Origin: Myxococcales bacterium
GTDB lineage: Bacteria; Myxococcota; Myxococcia; Myxococcales; Anaeromyxobacteraceae
Length of the DNA stretch: 64,000 nt
Reading direction: 5' to 3'
NCBI GenBank assembly: GCA_021806645.1
Contig: JAJZQX010000004.1
Span: 186,001 to 250,000, forward strand
The first letter of the stretch is position 1. Every line of letters begins with the position of its first letter. Position numbers and translations under genes: made by a program. Under the pieces are notes generated by a model. That model searched no databases. It was not told the origin of the DNA and saw only the letters and a program-made list of their open reading frames with translations. This document shows positions 35,054 to 42,175 of the stretch, piece by piece.

Positions 35054-35745
35054 GAGGCGAGCTTCCGCATGCTGGGTCGGTCTTCGATGATCCTCCCCGC
35101 CCGCAGCCGGACGACACGACTCGCCTGCTCCGCCAGATCGGCGTCGTGGGTGACGAGGACGATGGTCTGGCCCTCCTCGTTGAGCTGCCGGAGCAGCGCG
35201 ACGACGTGGCCTGCCGACTCGGGATCGAGGTTGCCGGTCGGTTCGTCCGCCAAGATGACGCCGGGATCGTTCACCAGGCTGCGGGCGATGCCCGCGCGCT
35301 GCCGCTCGCCCACCGAGAGCTGGGCTGGCCGGTGGTGGCGCCGGTCGCCGAGGCCGAGCCGCTCCAGGAGGCGCATCGCCCCGGCCTCCGCCTCCCTCCG
35401 GCCGCGCTTCGCCAGGATGGCGGGGAGCATGACGTTCTCGAGCGTCGTCAGGTACGGGACCAGGTTGAAGGTCTGGAAGACGAACCCGATGGCGTCGCGC
35501 CGGAGCGCGGCTCGGCCGCCCTGGTCGAGGTCGTAGACCGCCTGCCCGTCGAGGACGACGCGGCCCCCGGTGGGCGCCGAGAGCCCGCCCATCGTGAAGA
35601 GGAGCGTCGACTTCCCGCTGCCGCTCGCCCCCACGATCGCCACGAGTTCCCCTTGCCCGATCCGCAGGCTCACGCCGTCGAGCGCCTTCACCTCACCACC
35701 TCCCGGCGCGGCGAAGGTCCTGCTCACCTCGTGGATCTCGATCAT
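35050..35745 (-). CDS. ABC ATPase of the MacB/Lol-like exporter
   Basis: A 231-aa nucleotide-binding protein with Walker A GASGSGKST, signature LSVGERQR (Val in place of the usual Gly), Walker [13 protein letters not shown] and H-loop VTHD, plus the family's VFQTFNLVPYLTTLENVMLP segment. Overlaps of 4 nt at both ends (ATGA and GTGA) couple it to the two permeases. Same class as the iron-operon ATPase at 11764-12498. Confidence 0.92.
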   Translation of the reverse strand: MIEIHEVSRTFAAPGGGEVKALDGVSLRIGQGELVAIVGASGSGKSTLLFTMGGLSAPTGGRVVLDGQAVYDLDQGGRAALRRDAIGFVFQTFNLVPYLTTLENVMLPAILAKRGRREAEAGAMRLLERLGLGDRRHHRPAQLSVGERQRAGIARSLVNDPGVILADEPTGNLDPESAGHVVALLRQLNEEGQTIVLVTHDADLAEQASRVVRLRAGRIIEDRPSMRKLAS

Positions 35746-36827
35746 GCAGCGGTCTCCCGGAGCGCGACGGCTGGGTCGAGCGCGGCGGCCCGCAGCGCGG
35801 GGAAGGCGGCGGCCGCGGCGCTCAGCGCGGCCGCCCCGAGGACCAGGGCGAAGGAGGGGGCCGGGGCGGCGGCCGCCGCGGCGCCCACGAGGTATCGTGA
35901 GATCGGGTCCGCCCAGAGCCAGCCGGCCAGCCCGCCGGCCAGGCCGACCAGCGCGGACTCCAGCACGAGGAGGCTGGCCAGGCGACCCGGCGGCACGCCG
36001 ATCGCCGAGAGGAGCCCGAGCTCGCGGGCCCTCCGTCGGGCCCCGGCGATGGCCAGGCCGGCCACCAGCGCCACCACCAGCGCCGCGGCCAGGAGGTGGA
36101 GGGCGGTGCCGTAGCGTCGGACCACGTCGACCGTCCCCTGCTGCGCCTGGAGCACGCTCGCCACGGTGATGGCGCGGCTGCCCGGGAGCGCCGCCTCGAT
36201 CTGGGCCCCCAGCGTCTTCACGTCCACCCGGCACCAGCAGCCGGCGAGCCGGATGGCCGAGAGCTCCCCGGGGCGTCCGAGCAGCCGCTGCGCCGCCTCG
36301 ACCGGCAGGAAGAGCGCGGAGTCGAGGCCGTCGGGGGGCTGGTCCGAGACCTCCAGGATGGCGAGCCGATCGGCACCGAGCGGCAGCGTGCCACCCGCCT
36401 TGAGCCCGAGCATGCGAGCCGCCTCGGCGCCGGCGACGGCGGGCACCCGCCCGTCCGGAAGCGCGGGCCAGCCGAGATCCTGCCCCACCAGGATCACCGG
36501 CCTTCCCTGGACCTCGAGGTTGCCGTAGAGCCGGGCCTCCATCGACTTGATGTGCTGCCCTGCCGGTGACGCCTTGATCCGCTCGGGCGCCGAGTCGGAC
36601 AGGCCACCCCGGTACCGCTGGGCGTAGAAGTCTGCGGGGGCCACGTCGGCCGGGAGGAGCAGCATGTTCCGGCCGAGCCGGTGTGCGATGTCGTGGACCT
36701 CGGCCTCGGCCGCGCTGGAGGTGGCGCGAAGTGCGCCCAGCCCCGCGACCACCGCCGCGATCACCACCCCCGCGAGCAGGTGCTCAGGCCAGCGGCGGCG
36801 GAGTCCGCCGAGCAGGATCATCCACAT
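35742..36827 (-). CDS. FtsX-type ABC permease of a MacB/Lol-like exporter (2)
   Basis: A 361-aa permease, first gene of the operon. N-terminal helix EHLLAGVVIAAVVAGLGALR, periplasmic domain with a conserved-looking GCWCRVD motif near residue 197, and C-terminal helices with LGLLSAIGVPPGRLASLLVL. The CWC pair in the periplasmic domain may bind metal or form a disulfide. A sigma54 promoter lies about 105 nt upstream and a full-consensus palindrome about 210 nt upstream. Confidence 0.87.
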   Translation of the reverse strand: MWMILLGGLRRRWPEHLLAGVVIAAVVAGLGALRATSSAAEAEVHDIAHRLGRNMLLLPADVAPADFYAQRYRGGLSDSAPERIKASPAGQHIKSMEARLYGNLEVQGRPVILVGQDLGWPALPDGRVPAVAGAEAARMLGLKAGGTLPLGADRLAILEVSDQPPDGLDSALFLPVEAAQRLLGRPGELSAIRLAGCWCRVDVKTLGAQIEAALPGSRAITVASVLQAQQGTVDVVRRYGTALHLLAAALVVALVAGLAIAGARRRARELGLLSAIGVPPGRLASLLVLESALVGLAGGLAGWLWADPISRYLVGAAAAAAPAPSFALVLGAAALSAAAAAFPALRAAALDPAVALRETAA

Positions 36828-36929
36828 TCCTCGACTCCTTCACGAATGGTGGCCCGGGCCGCTCGCCACGCTTCCCACCGAGGGTGGCTTTCGCCTTCGG
36901 AGCGAGCGGCACGGGCCGACGGACCTGTT

Positions 36930-36945
36930 AGCAACCGCCGTGCCT
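36930..36945 (-). promoter_or_regulatory. Sigma54 promoter of the ABC exporter operon
   Basis: AGGCACGGCGGTTGCT on the minus strand: -24 GGCACG and -12 TTGCT, the closest match to the textbook consensus in the window. Start expected near 36919. Confidence 0.77.
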
Positions 36946-37039
36946 CCGCCCGGCCGATGGCCCTACCTCGGATCTCCGCGAATTCACTCGAGATGCACCT
37001 CGCGAGCGCCGGGCCCACGCCGGCCGGAGCGGACACGGA

Positions 37040-37056
37040 GTGACCGAAGTGGTCAC
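37040..37056. promoter_or_regulatory. Activator palindrome of the ABC exporter operon
   Basis: GTGACCGAAGTGGTCAC, full consensus; centre 104 nt from the GG of the promoter at 36930-36945. The differing 5-nt core from the corE site shows that the arms, not the centre, are conserved. Confidence 0.75.
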
Positions 37057-37152
37057 GGTCTCCAGGTCTCGCGGGGCGCTCCTGGCTGGCCCTGGCGATC
37101 CTGCACCAGCGAGGCTGCTGCGCCCCTCGAGGTCCAGCCTTAGGTCTGGTGC

Positions 37153-37299
37153 ATGCAGGACTGCTGCAAGACCGCGCCTCGCCGCGCGAGGTACGTCGTC
37201 ATCGCGGTCGTGATGGGACTTGCGGTGCTGGTGGCGCTCCTGGCCGGAGGCGGCGCGGAGCCCTCGGCACCCGGCGCGAGCTCGGCATCTCGGCGGTAG
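37153..37299 (+). CDS. Possible 48-aa single-span membrane peptide
   Basis: An ATG-started frame encoding MQDCCKTAPRRAR followed by a hydrophobic helix (YVVIAVVMGLAVLVALLAGG) and a short Ala/Ser tail. The Cys pair plus basic residues before the helix would stay in the cytoplasm. No ribosome-binding site is obvious and no homologue is known to me. The coherent Cys-basic-helix plan is the only support. Confidence 0.35.
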   Translation: MQDCCKTAPRRARYVVIAVVMGLAVLVALLAGGGAEPSAPGASSASRR

Positions 37300-37345
37300 G
37301 TCGCGGCTGGTCCTGGTGGTTCGAAGGGCCGACTGGACCAGTCAC

Positions 37346-37657
37346 TCAGTGCTCGTGCTTCATCTCCGCCCCTACGCTCACGCTGGTCGCCTCCATCTTG
37401 CCACCGGCGTCCTTGCCCTTCACGACCACGCGCGCGCCCACCCCGATCGCCTCTCGCGGGATGGCCTTGTGATCTCGCAAGTACTGGGTCCCCGCCGTCA
37501 GCGCGAAGCTGGTGTCCTTGCCGTGCTCGTCGGTGACGACGAGGCGCGCCGCCGTCACCTCCTTCACGACGCCGTAGGCGCTGTGGCCTCCCTCATGGGC
37601 GAGTGCGGGGAGCGTGACGGCGAGGGTGAATAGGACGGCGGCGATGAGCTTCTTCAT
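37346..37657 (-). CDS. Small periplasmic His-tailed OB-fold-like protein
   Basis: A 103-aa exported protein with ribosome-binding site GGAGGC and a signal peptide (MKKLIAAVLFTLAVTLPALA). The mature part starts HEGGHSAYGVVKEV, has strands typical of DUF5666/CusF-sized OB folds (ARLVVTDEHGKDTSFAL, GARVVVKGKDAGGKMEATSV) and ends MKHEH. His at both ends suggests metal binding. It lies 22 nt downstream of the cytochrome c gene and probably shares its transcript. Confidence 0.7.
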   Translation of the reverse strand: MKKLIAAVLFTLAVTLPALAHEGGHSAYGVVKEVTAARLVVTDEHGKDTSFALTAGTQYLRDHKAIPREAIGVGARVVVKGKDAGGKMEATSVSVGAEMKHEH

Positions 37658-37679
37658 GGGAGCCTCCAGTCGATTCTGG

Positions 37680-38282
37680 TCAGTGGCCGGAATGGCCGCG
37701 CGGTGAAGGGGCGCTGCCCTTTCCCTTCAGGAACTCCGTCTCCTCCTGGAGCTCGCGCCACTCGTCCGGGCTGCGCGGGTTGAGGAGCTCCATCCCGGCC
37801 CGCTCGTCGGGCGTCAGCGCCGGCAGGTGACGGATGAAGTGGACCAGCTTCCAGCTCTCCTCGGGCTTCCCGGCCCCGCCCCACGCCGGCATGCCGGTCA
37901 GCCGGACGCCGTTCTCGATGATGTAGAAGATCTCGCCGTCGCTGAGCGCCTGGGTGGCCGGACCGCGCATGTCGGGCGCGCGCGGATACAGGCTCCGGCC
38001 GAGCGCGGTGTCGCCGCTCCCATCGTTGGCGTGGCAGCTCGCGCAGTGGTCGGCGAAGTGGGCGCGCCCTTCGGCGAGGACGCGCTGGTCGAGGGCGAGT
38101 GGGTTGCGCGCCTCCTGGGCTGCCGCGGGGACGAGGGCGCTGCGCAGGCGCCTGGCCAGCGCGACCTCGGCGGCGCCAGGCTCCGGGCGCGCCGACACGC
38201 CCCCGCCCACCAGCACGGCGAGCGGGATGACCGCCACCGCCACCAGCACCAGGGAGAGTCCGATGCACCACCAGCGCCCCAT
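37680..38282 (-). CDS. Membrane-anchored class I cytochrome c
   Basis: A 200-aa protein with an uncleaved or signal helix (GLSLVLVAVAVIPLAVLVGG), one haem site CASCH near residue 80 and a plausible distal Met in RLTGMPAWGG. The C-terminal helix FLKGKG is followed by a His-containing tail. It would carry electrons in the periplasm. It is divergent from the cupredoxin operon across the shared regulatory region, though no sigma54 element faces it. Possible partner for copper or thiol oxidation; inferred only from neighbours. Confidence 0.85.
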   Translation of the reverse strand: MGRWWCIGLSLVLVAVAVIPLAVLVGGGVSARPEPGAAEVALARRLRSALVPAAAQEARNPLALDQRVLAEGRAHFADHCASCHANDGSGDTALGRSLYPRAPDMRGPATQALSDGEIFYIIENGVRLTGMPAWGGAGKPEESWKLVHFIRHLPALTPDERAGMELLNPRSPDEWRELQEETEFLKGKGSAPSPRGHSGH

Positions 38283-38361
38283 CGAGGCCTCCAGGTCCGT
38301 CGAGCCGCACGAAGGGTAACTCGGGGCCAGCGCCCCCGCTCGCACGAGTCCGTGGCCCAGC

Positions 38362-38378
38362 GTGACCGTTCCGCTCAC
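38362..38378. promoter_or_regulatory. Activator palindrome of the cupredoxin-VKOR operon
   Basis: GTGACCGTTCCGCTCAC, one mismatch from consensus; centre 81 nt from the GG of the promoter at 38450-38465. Confidence 0.68.
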
Positions 38379-38449
38379 ACTGTTGCAGCGTCCGCCGCCT
38401 GGGCCCGCGAATTTCCATCGTTTTCCAGGGCCCCGGCGCTCCCCCCGGC

Positions 38450-38465
38450 CGGCACGCCCCATGCT
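38450..38465 (+). promoter_or_regulatory. Sigma54 promoter of the cupredoxin-VKOR operon
   Basis: CGGCACGCCCCATGCT with GG-N10-GC spacing. Start expected near 38476, about 50 nt before the cupredoxin ATG. Confidence 0.75.
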
Positions 38466-38524
38466 TTGAGGGTGCTGTAATCACCGCCTCGATGCCGGGG
38501 CGCCCACGCCTGGAGATGATGGAC

Positions 38525-38929
38525 ATGACCATGAAGAGCCTCGCCGCCGCCGCCTCGTTCGCCGCCCTCGCCGCCCTGCCCTCGGCGGCGCTCGCCCAGC
38601 ACGACCACGCGGGCATGGGCCACCAGATGAGCGGCGACCACGCCGCGCCGGCCGCCGCGAAGGCCGGCCAGGCCATCGACATCGCCGTGACGGGCGACGG
38701 CTTCGTCCCGGCCAGCATCAAGGTCAAGCAGGGGCAGCCGGTGAAGCTGGTGGTGACCCGGAAGACCGACCGGACCTGCGCCACCGAGATCGTCATCAAG
38801 GACGCCGGCATCAACCAGAAGCTCCCGCTCAACCAGCCGGTCACCGTCGAGTTCACGCCCAAGAAGAGCGGCCAGCTCCGCTACGCCTGCGGCATGGACA
38901 TGATCTCCGGCGTCATCGTCGTCGAGTAG
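38525..38929 (+). CDS. Cupredoxin-domain exported protein (1)
   Basis: A 134-aa exported protein; GGAG lies 9 nt before the ATG at 38525, with other ATGs nearby. After the signal peptide (ending SAALA) there is QHDHAGMGHQMSGDH, a His/Met-rich head. The remainder is a cupredoxin_1 (EfeO/CopC-like) beta-sandwich with VTGDGFVPASIKVKQGQPVK, Cys in RTCATEI, and the ligand region YACGMDMISG near the end. Likely periplasmic copper binding. First gene of a cupredoxin-VKOR-cupredoxin operon. Confidence 0.85.
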   Translation: MTMKSLAAAASFAALAALPSAALAQHDHAGMGHQMSGDHAAPAAAKAGQAIDIAVTGDGFVPASIKVKQGQPVKLVVTRKTDRTCATEIVIKDAGINQKLPLNQPVTVEFTPKKSGQLRYACGMDMISGVIVVE

Positions 38930-38991
38930 CAGGGGCTCGACGCGCGGGGGCGGCCCACCCCCTGGCCGCCCCCGCGCCACCCCCTCCTGCC

Positions 38992-39576
38992 ATGCCCATG
39001 CAATCGCCTCCTCGCCGCTCCCGCAGGCCGCTGGCCCTGTCACTGGTGCTGGCGCTGGCGGGGTTCGCGCTCGCCGCGCAGCTCGCCGCCGTCCGCGCGA
39101 CCGCCGTGAGCCGCCTGCTCTGCACCACGACGGATCCGGTGGGCTGCGACGTCGTGGCCACCAGCGGGCTGACCCTGCTGTTCGGCGTGCCTCTGCCGAT
39201 CTGGGGGCTCCTCGCCTTCGGTGGCCTGGCGGCCCTGGCGGCCTCCGGGCTCGCCCGGGACCGCCCGCACGACCACTGGCCCGCCGGCCTCCTGTTCATC
39301 GGCGGCGCGAGCGCCGCGCTGGCCTCGGTGGCCCTCGCGGTCGCAAGCCACCTGTCCGTCCCCGTCACCTGCCTGCTGTGCACCGCCGTCTGGGCCGTGA
39401 GCGGTGGGCTCTTTGCGCTCGGCTGGCGCCTCGCCCACGCCGCCGGCGGAGTCTCCGAGGCGCTCCGGCTCGACCTGGAGGCGGCCGGGGCGCGCCCGCG
39501 GCGGACCATGGTCCTGGCCCTGACGCTGGCCGGCGGTGTCGCCTTCCTCCTGGTCCACGCAGCGCTCAGATCCTAG
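38992..39576 (+). CDS. VKOR-family membrane disulfide oxidoreductase
   Basis: A 194-aa membrane protein with four or five helices. The VKOR signature is present: a loop pair CTTTDPVGCDVVATS (about residues 44-58, including the conserved Ser), and the redox-active CLLC in a later helix (near residue 127). Bacterial VKORs replace DsbB and keep a DsbA-like partner oxidised. Here it sits between two cupredoxins whose conserved Cys could be its target, or it may use copper-linked redox; the latter is speculation. Confidence 0.82.
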   Translation: MPMQSPPRRSRRPLALSLVLALAGFALAAQLAAVRATAVSRLLCTTTDPVGCDVVATSGLTLLFGVPLPIWGLLAFGGLAALAASGLARDRPHDHWPAGLLFIGGASAALASVALAVASHLSVPVTCLLCTAVWAVSGGLFALGWRLAHAAGGVSEALRLDLEAAGARPRRTMVLALTLAGGVAFLLVHAALRS

Positions 39577-39586
39577 AGGTTCCTCC

Positions 39587-40033
39587 ATGAACGGGCCGCT
39601 CCGCGTCCTCGCAGCAGTCTCCTTCGCGCTCCTGGTTCTCCCCGCTAGGGCCCAGCACGCCGGCCACGGGGGCTCCACCGGCGCGCCCCCGGGTGGCCCG
39701 GCACCGCGCCAGGACCCGACCAGGGGCCCAGCGCCCCTGATTCCCTCTCCGGGCCCGCGGCAGGTCCAGGTCACCATCTCCGAGGCCGGCATCGAGCCCG
39801 GCGAGATTCGGGCGGAGGCTGGCGACTCGGTGACCCTCCTCTTCCGAAGGGTCACCGAGAAGACCTGCGCCAAGGAGATCAACTTCGTCGGGCGCGGCCT
39901 CCAGGTCGCGGTGCCCAGGGACCAGGAGGTCAAGGTCACCATCGACGTGAACGAGCCAGGCGTGTTCCGCTTCGGCTGCCTCGGCGGTGGGGAGAGCGCC
40001 GTCATCCGGGTCGCCGCCAACAGCCGCCCGTGA
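39587..40033 (+). CDS. Cupredoxin-domain exported protein (2)
   Basis: A 148-aa protein with signal peptide (LAAVSFALLVLPARA) and a His-Gly-rich head (QHAGHGG). The cupredoxin domain mirrors the first copy (VTISEAGIEPGEIRAEAGDS, KTCAKEINFVGRGLQVAVP, EPGVFRFGCLGGGE) but replaces the Met-containing CGMDM by CLGGG, so its metal site, if any, must differ. Located 10 nt after the VKOR gene. Confidence 0.8.
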   Translation: MNGPLRVLAAVSFALLVLPARAQHAGHGGSTGAPPGGPAPRQDPTRGPAPLIPSPGPRQVQVTISEAGIEPGEIRAEAGDSVTLLFRRVTEKTCAKEINFVGRGLQVAVPRDQEVKVTIDVNEPGVFRFGCLGGGESAVIRVAANSRP

Positions 40034-40065
40034 CCGGCCTCGAGGCCGGAGCCGAGGGCGAAGGC

Positions 40066-40082
40066 GTGACCGGTCCCGTCAC
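40066..40082. promoter_or_regulatory. Activator palindrome before the TTDEAR gene
   Basis: GTGACCGGTCCCGTCAC, extended by two more paired bases on each side (GC/GC). Centre 92 nt from the GG of the promoter at 40165-40180. Confidence 0.72.
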
Positions 40083-40164
40083 GCTGAAAGCGTGCCGTCC
40101 GATTCGAGGTGCCATCCGCGATCCGGTTCCCGTGAGAGATCCGTCGGTTGCGCGCCGAGGCCCT

Positions 40165-40180
40165 TGGCACGCGGGGTGCT
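40165..40180 (+). promoter_or_regulatory. Sigma54 promoter of the TTDEAR operon
   Basis: TGGCACGCGGGGTGCT, exact -24 TGGCACG and GG-N10-GC spacing. Start expected near 40191; the ATG is at 40222 with GGGAG before it. Confidence 0.77.
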
Positions 40181-40221
40181 CCACCTGAGGGCGCAGCACT
40201 CACGAATCCAGGGAGCCGATC

Positions 40222-40599
40222 ATGAACCCCAACCCCCGCCTGTTTGTCGCCCTTCTCGTCCTCGCTGCTGCCCCCCTGGCAAGGGCCCAACCGACGCCTC
40301 TGACCACCGACGAGGCGAGGGCGCTGACCCACGCCGCATTGCCGGCAGATGAGCCTCGTCCCACGCCCGCTGTAGCAGGACCGGTCTTCACGACGGACGA
40401 GGCCCGCGCCGCCGCTGGCAGGTCCTTGCCGAGCCCGGACGCTCCGGCGCTCGCCTTCCACATGGCTCCTCGAACGACCGACGAGGCTCGCGCCCTCGCT
40501 GGAGCCGCCATCCGCGCCGGCTGGCCTTCGGATCCCGCCAAGGCCTCCGACGCCAGTCCCACGGGGCTGCGCCTGAAGGCACAGGTAGCGCACCCCTGA
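40222..40599 (+). CDS. Small exported protein with three TTDEAR repeats
   Basis: A 125-aa exported protein: signal peptide (LFVALLVLAAAPLARA) then three copies of TTDEARA at residues 28, 57 and 85, spaced 28-29 residues, each followed by a short Ala-rich helix and Pro-rich linker. The layout is reminiscent of the short repeat proteins grouped as DUF4148, but I cannot show that link. Sigma54 promoter and palindrome upstream. First of three tightly spaced genes. Confidence 0.7.
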   Translation: MNPNPRLFVALLVLAAAPLARAQPTPLTTDEARALTHAALPADEPRPTPAVAGPVFTTDEARAAAGRSLPSPDAPALAFHMAPRTTDEARALAGAAIRAGWPSDPAKASDASPTGLRLKAQVAHP

Positions 40600-40606
40600 G
40601 GTCGAT

Positions 40607-41041
40607 ATGGACGAAATGGAGGATTTCGAACGCCTCCGGGACAGCGCCAGGCGCCACCACGTCCACTTCGAGGTCCAGCCGGAGCTGACCCCCGTGCGCG
40701 ACGTCCTGACTCAGGTCGGGTACCAGGTGCGCGTCTGGACCGTCCACGACAAGGGGGCACACGCGATGCCCGGCTGCGGGAAGTGCCGGGAGTTGCTGGC
40801 AGAGCTCGACCGGATCGTCCAGTGGGCCGTACCGGCCGAGGATCGCCCTACGCGGATCGAGATCGAGCGACCGGGCGCGGCGCTCTATGACTCGAGCGAG
40901 GTTCCGGGCTCCGACGAGGTGGCCCTCACCATTCGGCTGACCCACCGGGAGGCCTATGCGAGCCCGATCGACGCGTGCGAGCGGCGCTGTCTCCAGCAGA
41001 TCCGCGAGCGGCTCCGGTGGCTCGGGATCCCGGAGCGCTGA
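40607..41041 (+). CDS. Unrecognised cytoplasmic protein with CGKC motif
   Basis: A 144-aa soluble protein without signal peptide. Features: a strand-helix start (FERLRDSARRHHVHFEVQPE), a CGKC motif near residue 57 (GCGKCRELLAEL), an acidic beta region and a C-terminal helix with DACERRC. The CGKC could be redox-active or metal-binding. It follows the TTDEAR gene by 7 nt and is followed one base later by the STAS-like gene. Family not recognised. Confidence 0.65.
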   Translation: MDEMEDFERLRDSARRHHVHFEVQPELTPVRDVLTQVGYQVRVWTVHDKGAHAMPGCGKCRELLAELDRIVQWAVPAEDRPTRIEIERPGAALYDSSEVPGSDEVALTIRLTHREAYASPIDACERRCLQQIRERLRWLGIPER

Positions 41042-41042
41042 G

Positions 41043-41336
41043 GTGCACGCGGAGGCCCTCAAGCTGCGGCTCTCCTTCGACGGCTCGTTCGGTCCCGGCG
41101 ACGCCCTGCGCACCTCTGGCCTGCTGGAGGGCACCATCCACGGCGCCCTCGTCAACCTCGACTTCGCTCACTGCCGTGAGGTCGATCCCACCGCCCTGGC
41201 CCATCTCACCGAGACGATCCTCGCCCAGGGAGGCAAGGTAGCGCTTCTCGGCCTCTCCCGGCACGACCTGCGGATCCTTCACTACCTGATAGGGCCTTGG
41301 GGCGAGACCCAGCCGGAATTCGAGGAACCGGGCTGA
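41043..41336 (+). CDS. STAS-like domain protein
   Basis: A 97-aa protein with a GTG start right after the previous stop. The core GALVNLDFAHCREVDPTALA followed by LTETILAQGGKVALLGLS has the pattern of anti-sigma-factor antagonist (STAS) domains, where a Ser/Thr after the strand is phosphorylated; here the position reads Asp-Pro-Thr. The fold assignment is moderate and a partner kinase is not in the window. Third gene of the TTDEAR operon. Confidence 0.6.
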   Translation: MHAEALKLRLSFDGSFGPGDALRTSGLLEGTIHGALVNLDFAHCREVDPTALAHLTETILAQGGKVALLGLSRHDLRILHYLIGPWGETQPEFEEPG

Positions 41337-41637
41337 CGAACCTGGCCTGCGAGGAGGCGATTTCCGTTTCGGCGGACACTATTCCGTTCTCCGCTTGACA
41401 GGACACGCCTCTGTTATGCAGGATGTCGGACATGCCGTGGTCCTCCTCGACGACCCGCCTCGCCAACGCCGCGCCCCGCGCGGATCGGCGCGCCACCTGT
41501 CCCTGTCGAGGGCCGGCGGCGCCCGCGCGACCGCGCGGCTGAGCCGCCGGCTCGTCGAACCCTCTCCGAACTCCAGCTGAGCGACGCCTGGCGGGCTGCC
41601 GGGCGTCGTCCTCCCCTTGCACGCCCTTGGAGCCGCC
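41337..41637. other. 301-nt leader region of the sulfur operon
   Basis: Contains a TTGACA at 41395-41400 with no well-spaced -10 element, three direct GGACA(C/T) hexamers (41374, 41401, 41427), a short ATG frame ending at 41580 and a strong hairpin at 41582-41608. No protein gene is convincing. Confidence 0.45.
41582..41608 (+). promoter_or_regulatory. Hairpin in the leader of the sulfur operon, possible attenuator
   Basis: Arms CGACGCCTGGC and GCCGGGCGTCG form an 11-bp stem with one G-T wobble and a GGGCT loop. It starts right after the stop of a short leader frame and ends 29 nt before the OsmC ATG. A pyrimidine-rich stretch follows. Could be an attenuator or only a stable leader structure. 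Confidence 0.35.
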
Positions 41638-42168
41638 ATGAGCCAGCAGATCCTGAACGCCATCCAGTCGCTGAACCGCGCCGTCGCCGACAGCCCCTCC
41701 GCCGCCAAGGCGGTATTCCGCGCGTCGACGGTGTCCGCCGGCGACGACTTCTCGACCGACTCGACCATCCGCTCCTTCCAGATCCGCAACGACGAGCCGG
41801 CCGACCTCGGCGGCAGCGACACCGGGCCCAACCCGGTGGAGGCGGTCCTGGCCGCGCTCGGGAGCTGCCAGGCCATCGTCTACCGGGCCTACGCCAACGC
41901 GCTGGGCCTGAGCCTGGACCGGGTGGAGGTGGAGACGCGCGGCCACCTCGACATCCGCGGCTTCCTGGGCGACGCCACCGTCCCGGCCGGCTTCGAGCGC
42001 GTCACCTTCACGACCCGGGTGGTCTCCAGCGAGCCGGCCGAGAAGATCGAGGCCCTGGCCCGGGTGGTCGAGCAGCACTGCCCGGTGCTCGACATCCTCA
42101 AGCGGCCCATCGCGGTCACGGGGGCCGTGAAGCACGTCGCCCCGGCCGCCGTCCTCGAAGTCGCCTGA
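41638..42168 (+). CDS. OsmC/Ohr-family protein
   Basis: A 176-aa cytoplasmic protein with the OsmC pattern: N-terminal strand domain, GPNPVEAVLAALGSCQAIVY (containing the first active Cys), and the second Cys in EQHCPVLDILKRP. Family members reduce organic peroxides through this Cys pair; others accept sulfur compounds. It heads a sulfur-assimilation operon (transporter, siroheme synthase, sulfite reductase), which favours a sulfur-linked role. Confidence 0.9.
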   Translation: MSQQILNAIQSLNRAVADSPSAAKAVFRASTVSAGDDFSTDSTIRSFQIRNDEPADLGGSDTGPNPVEAVLAALGSCQAIVYRAYANALGLSLDRVEVETRGHLDIRGFLGDATVPAGFERVTFTTRVVSSEPAEKIEALARVVEQHCPVLDILKRPIAVTGAVKHVAPAAVLEVA

Positions 42169-42175
42169 GGCGCCC

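Larger units (their letters stand above)
36828..37152. other. 325-nt regulatory interval before the ABC exporter
   Basis: Contains the sigma54 promoter and palindrome above. No gene is supported here; the rightward end leads into the small frame at 37153. Confidence 0.5.

Noticed and set aside
41395-41417. TTGACA as a sigma70 -35 element for the sulfur operon
   Set aside because: No acceptable -10 hexamer at 16-18 nt; the nearest TATGCA is only 14 nt away.
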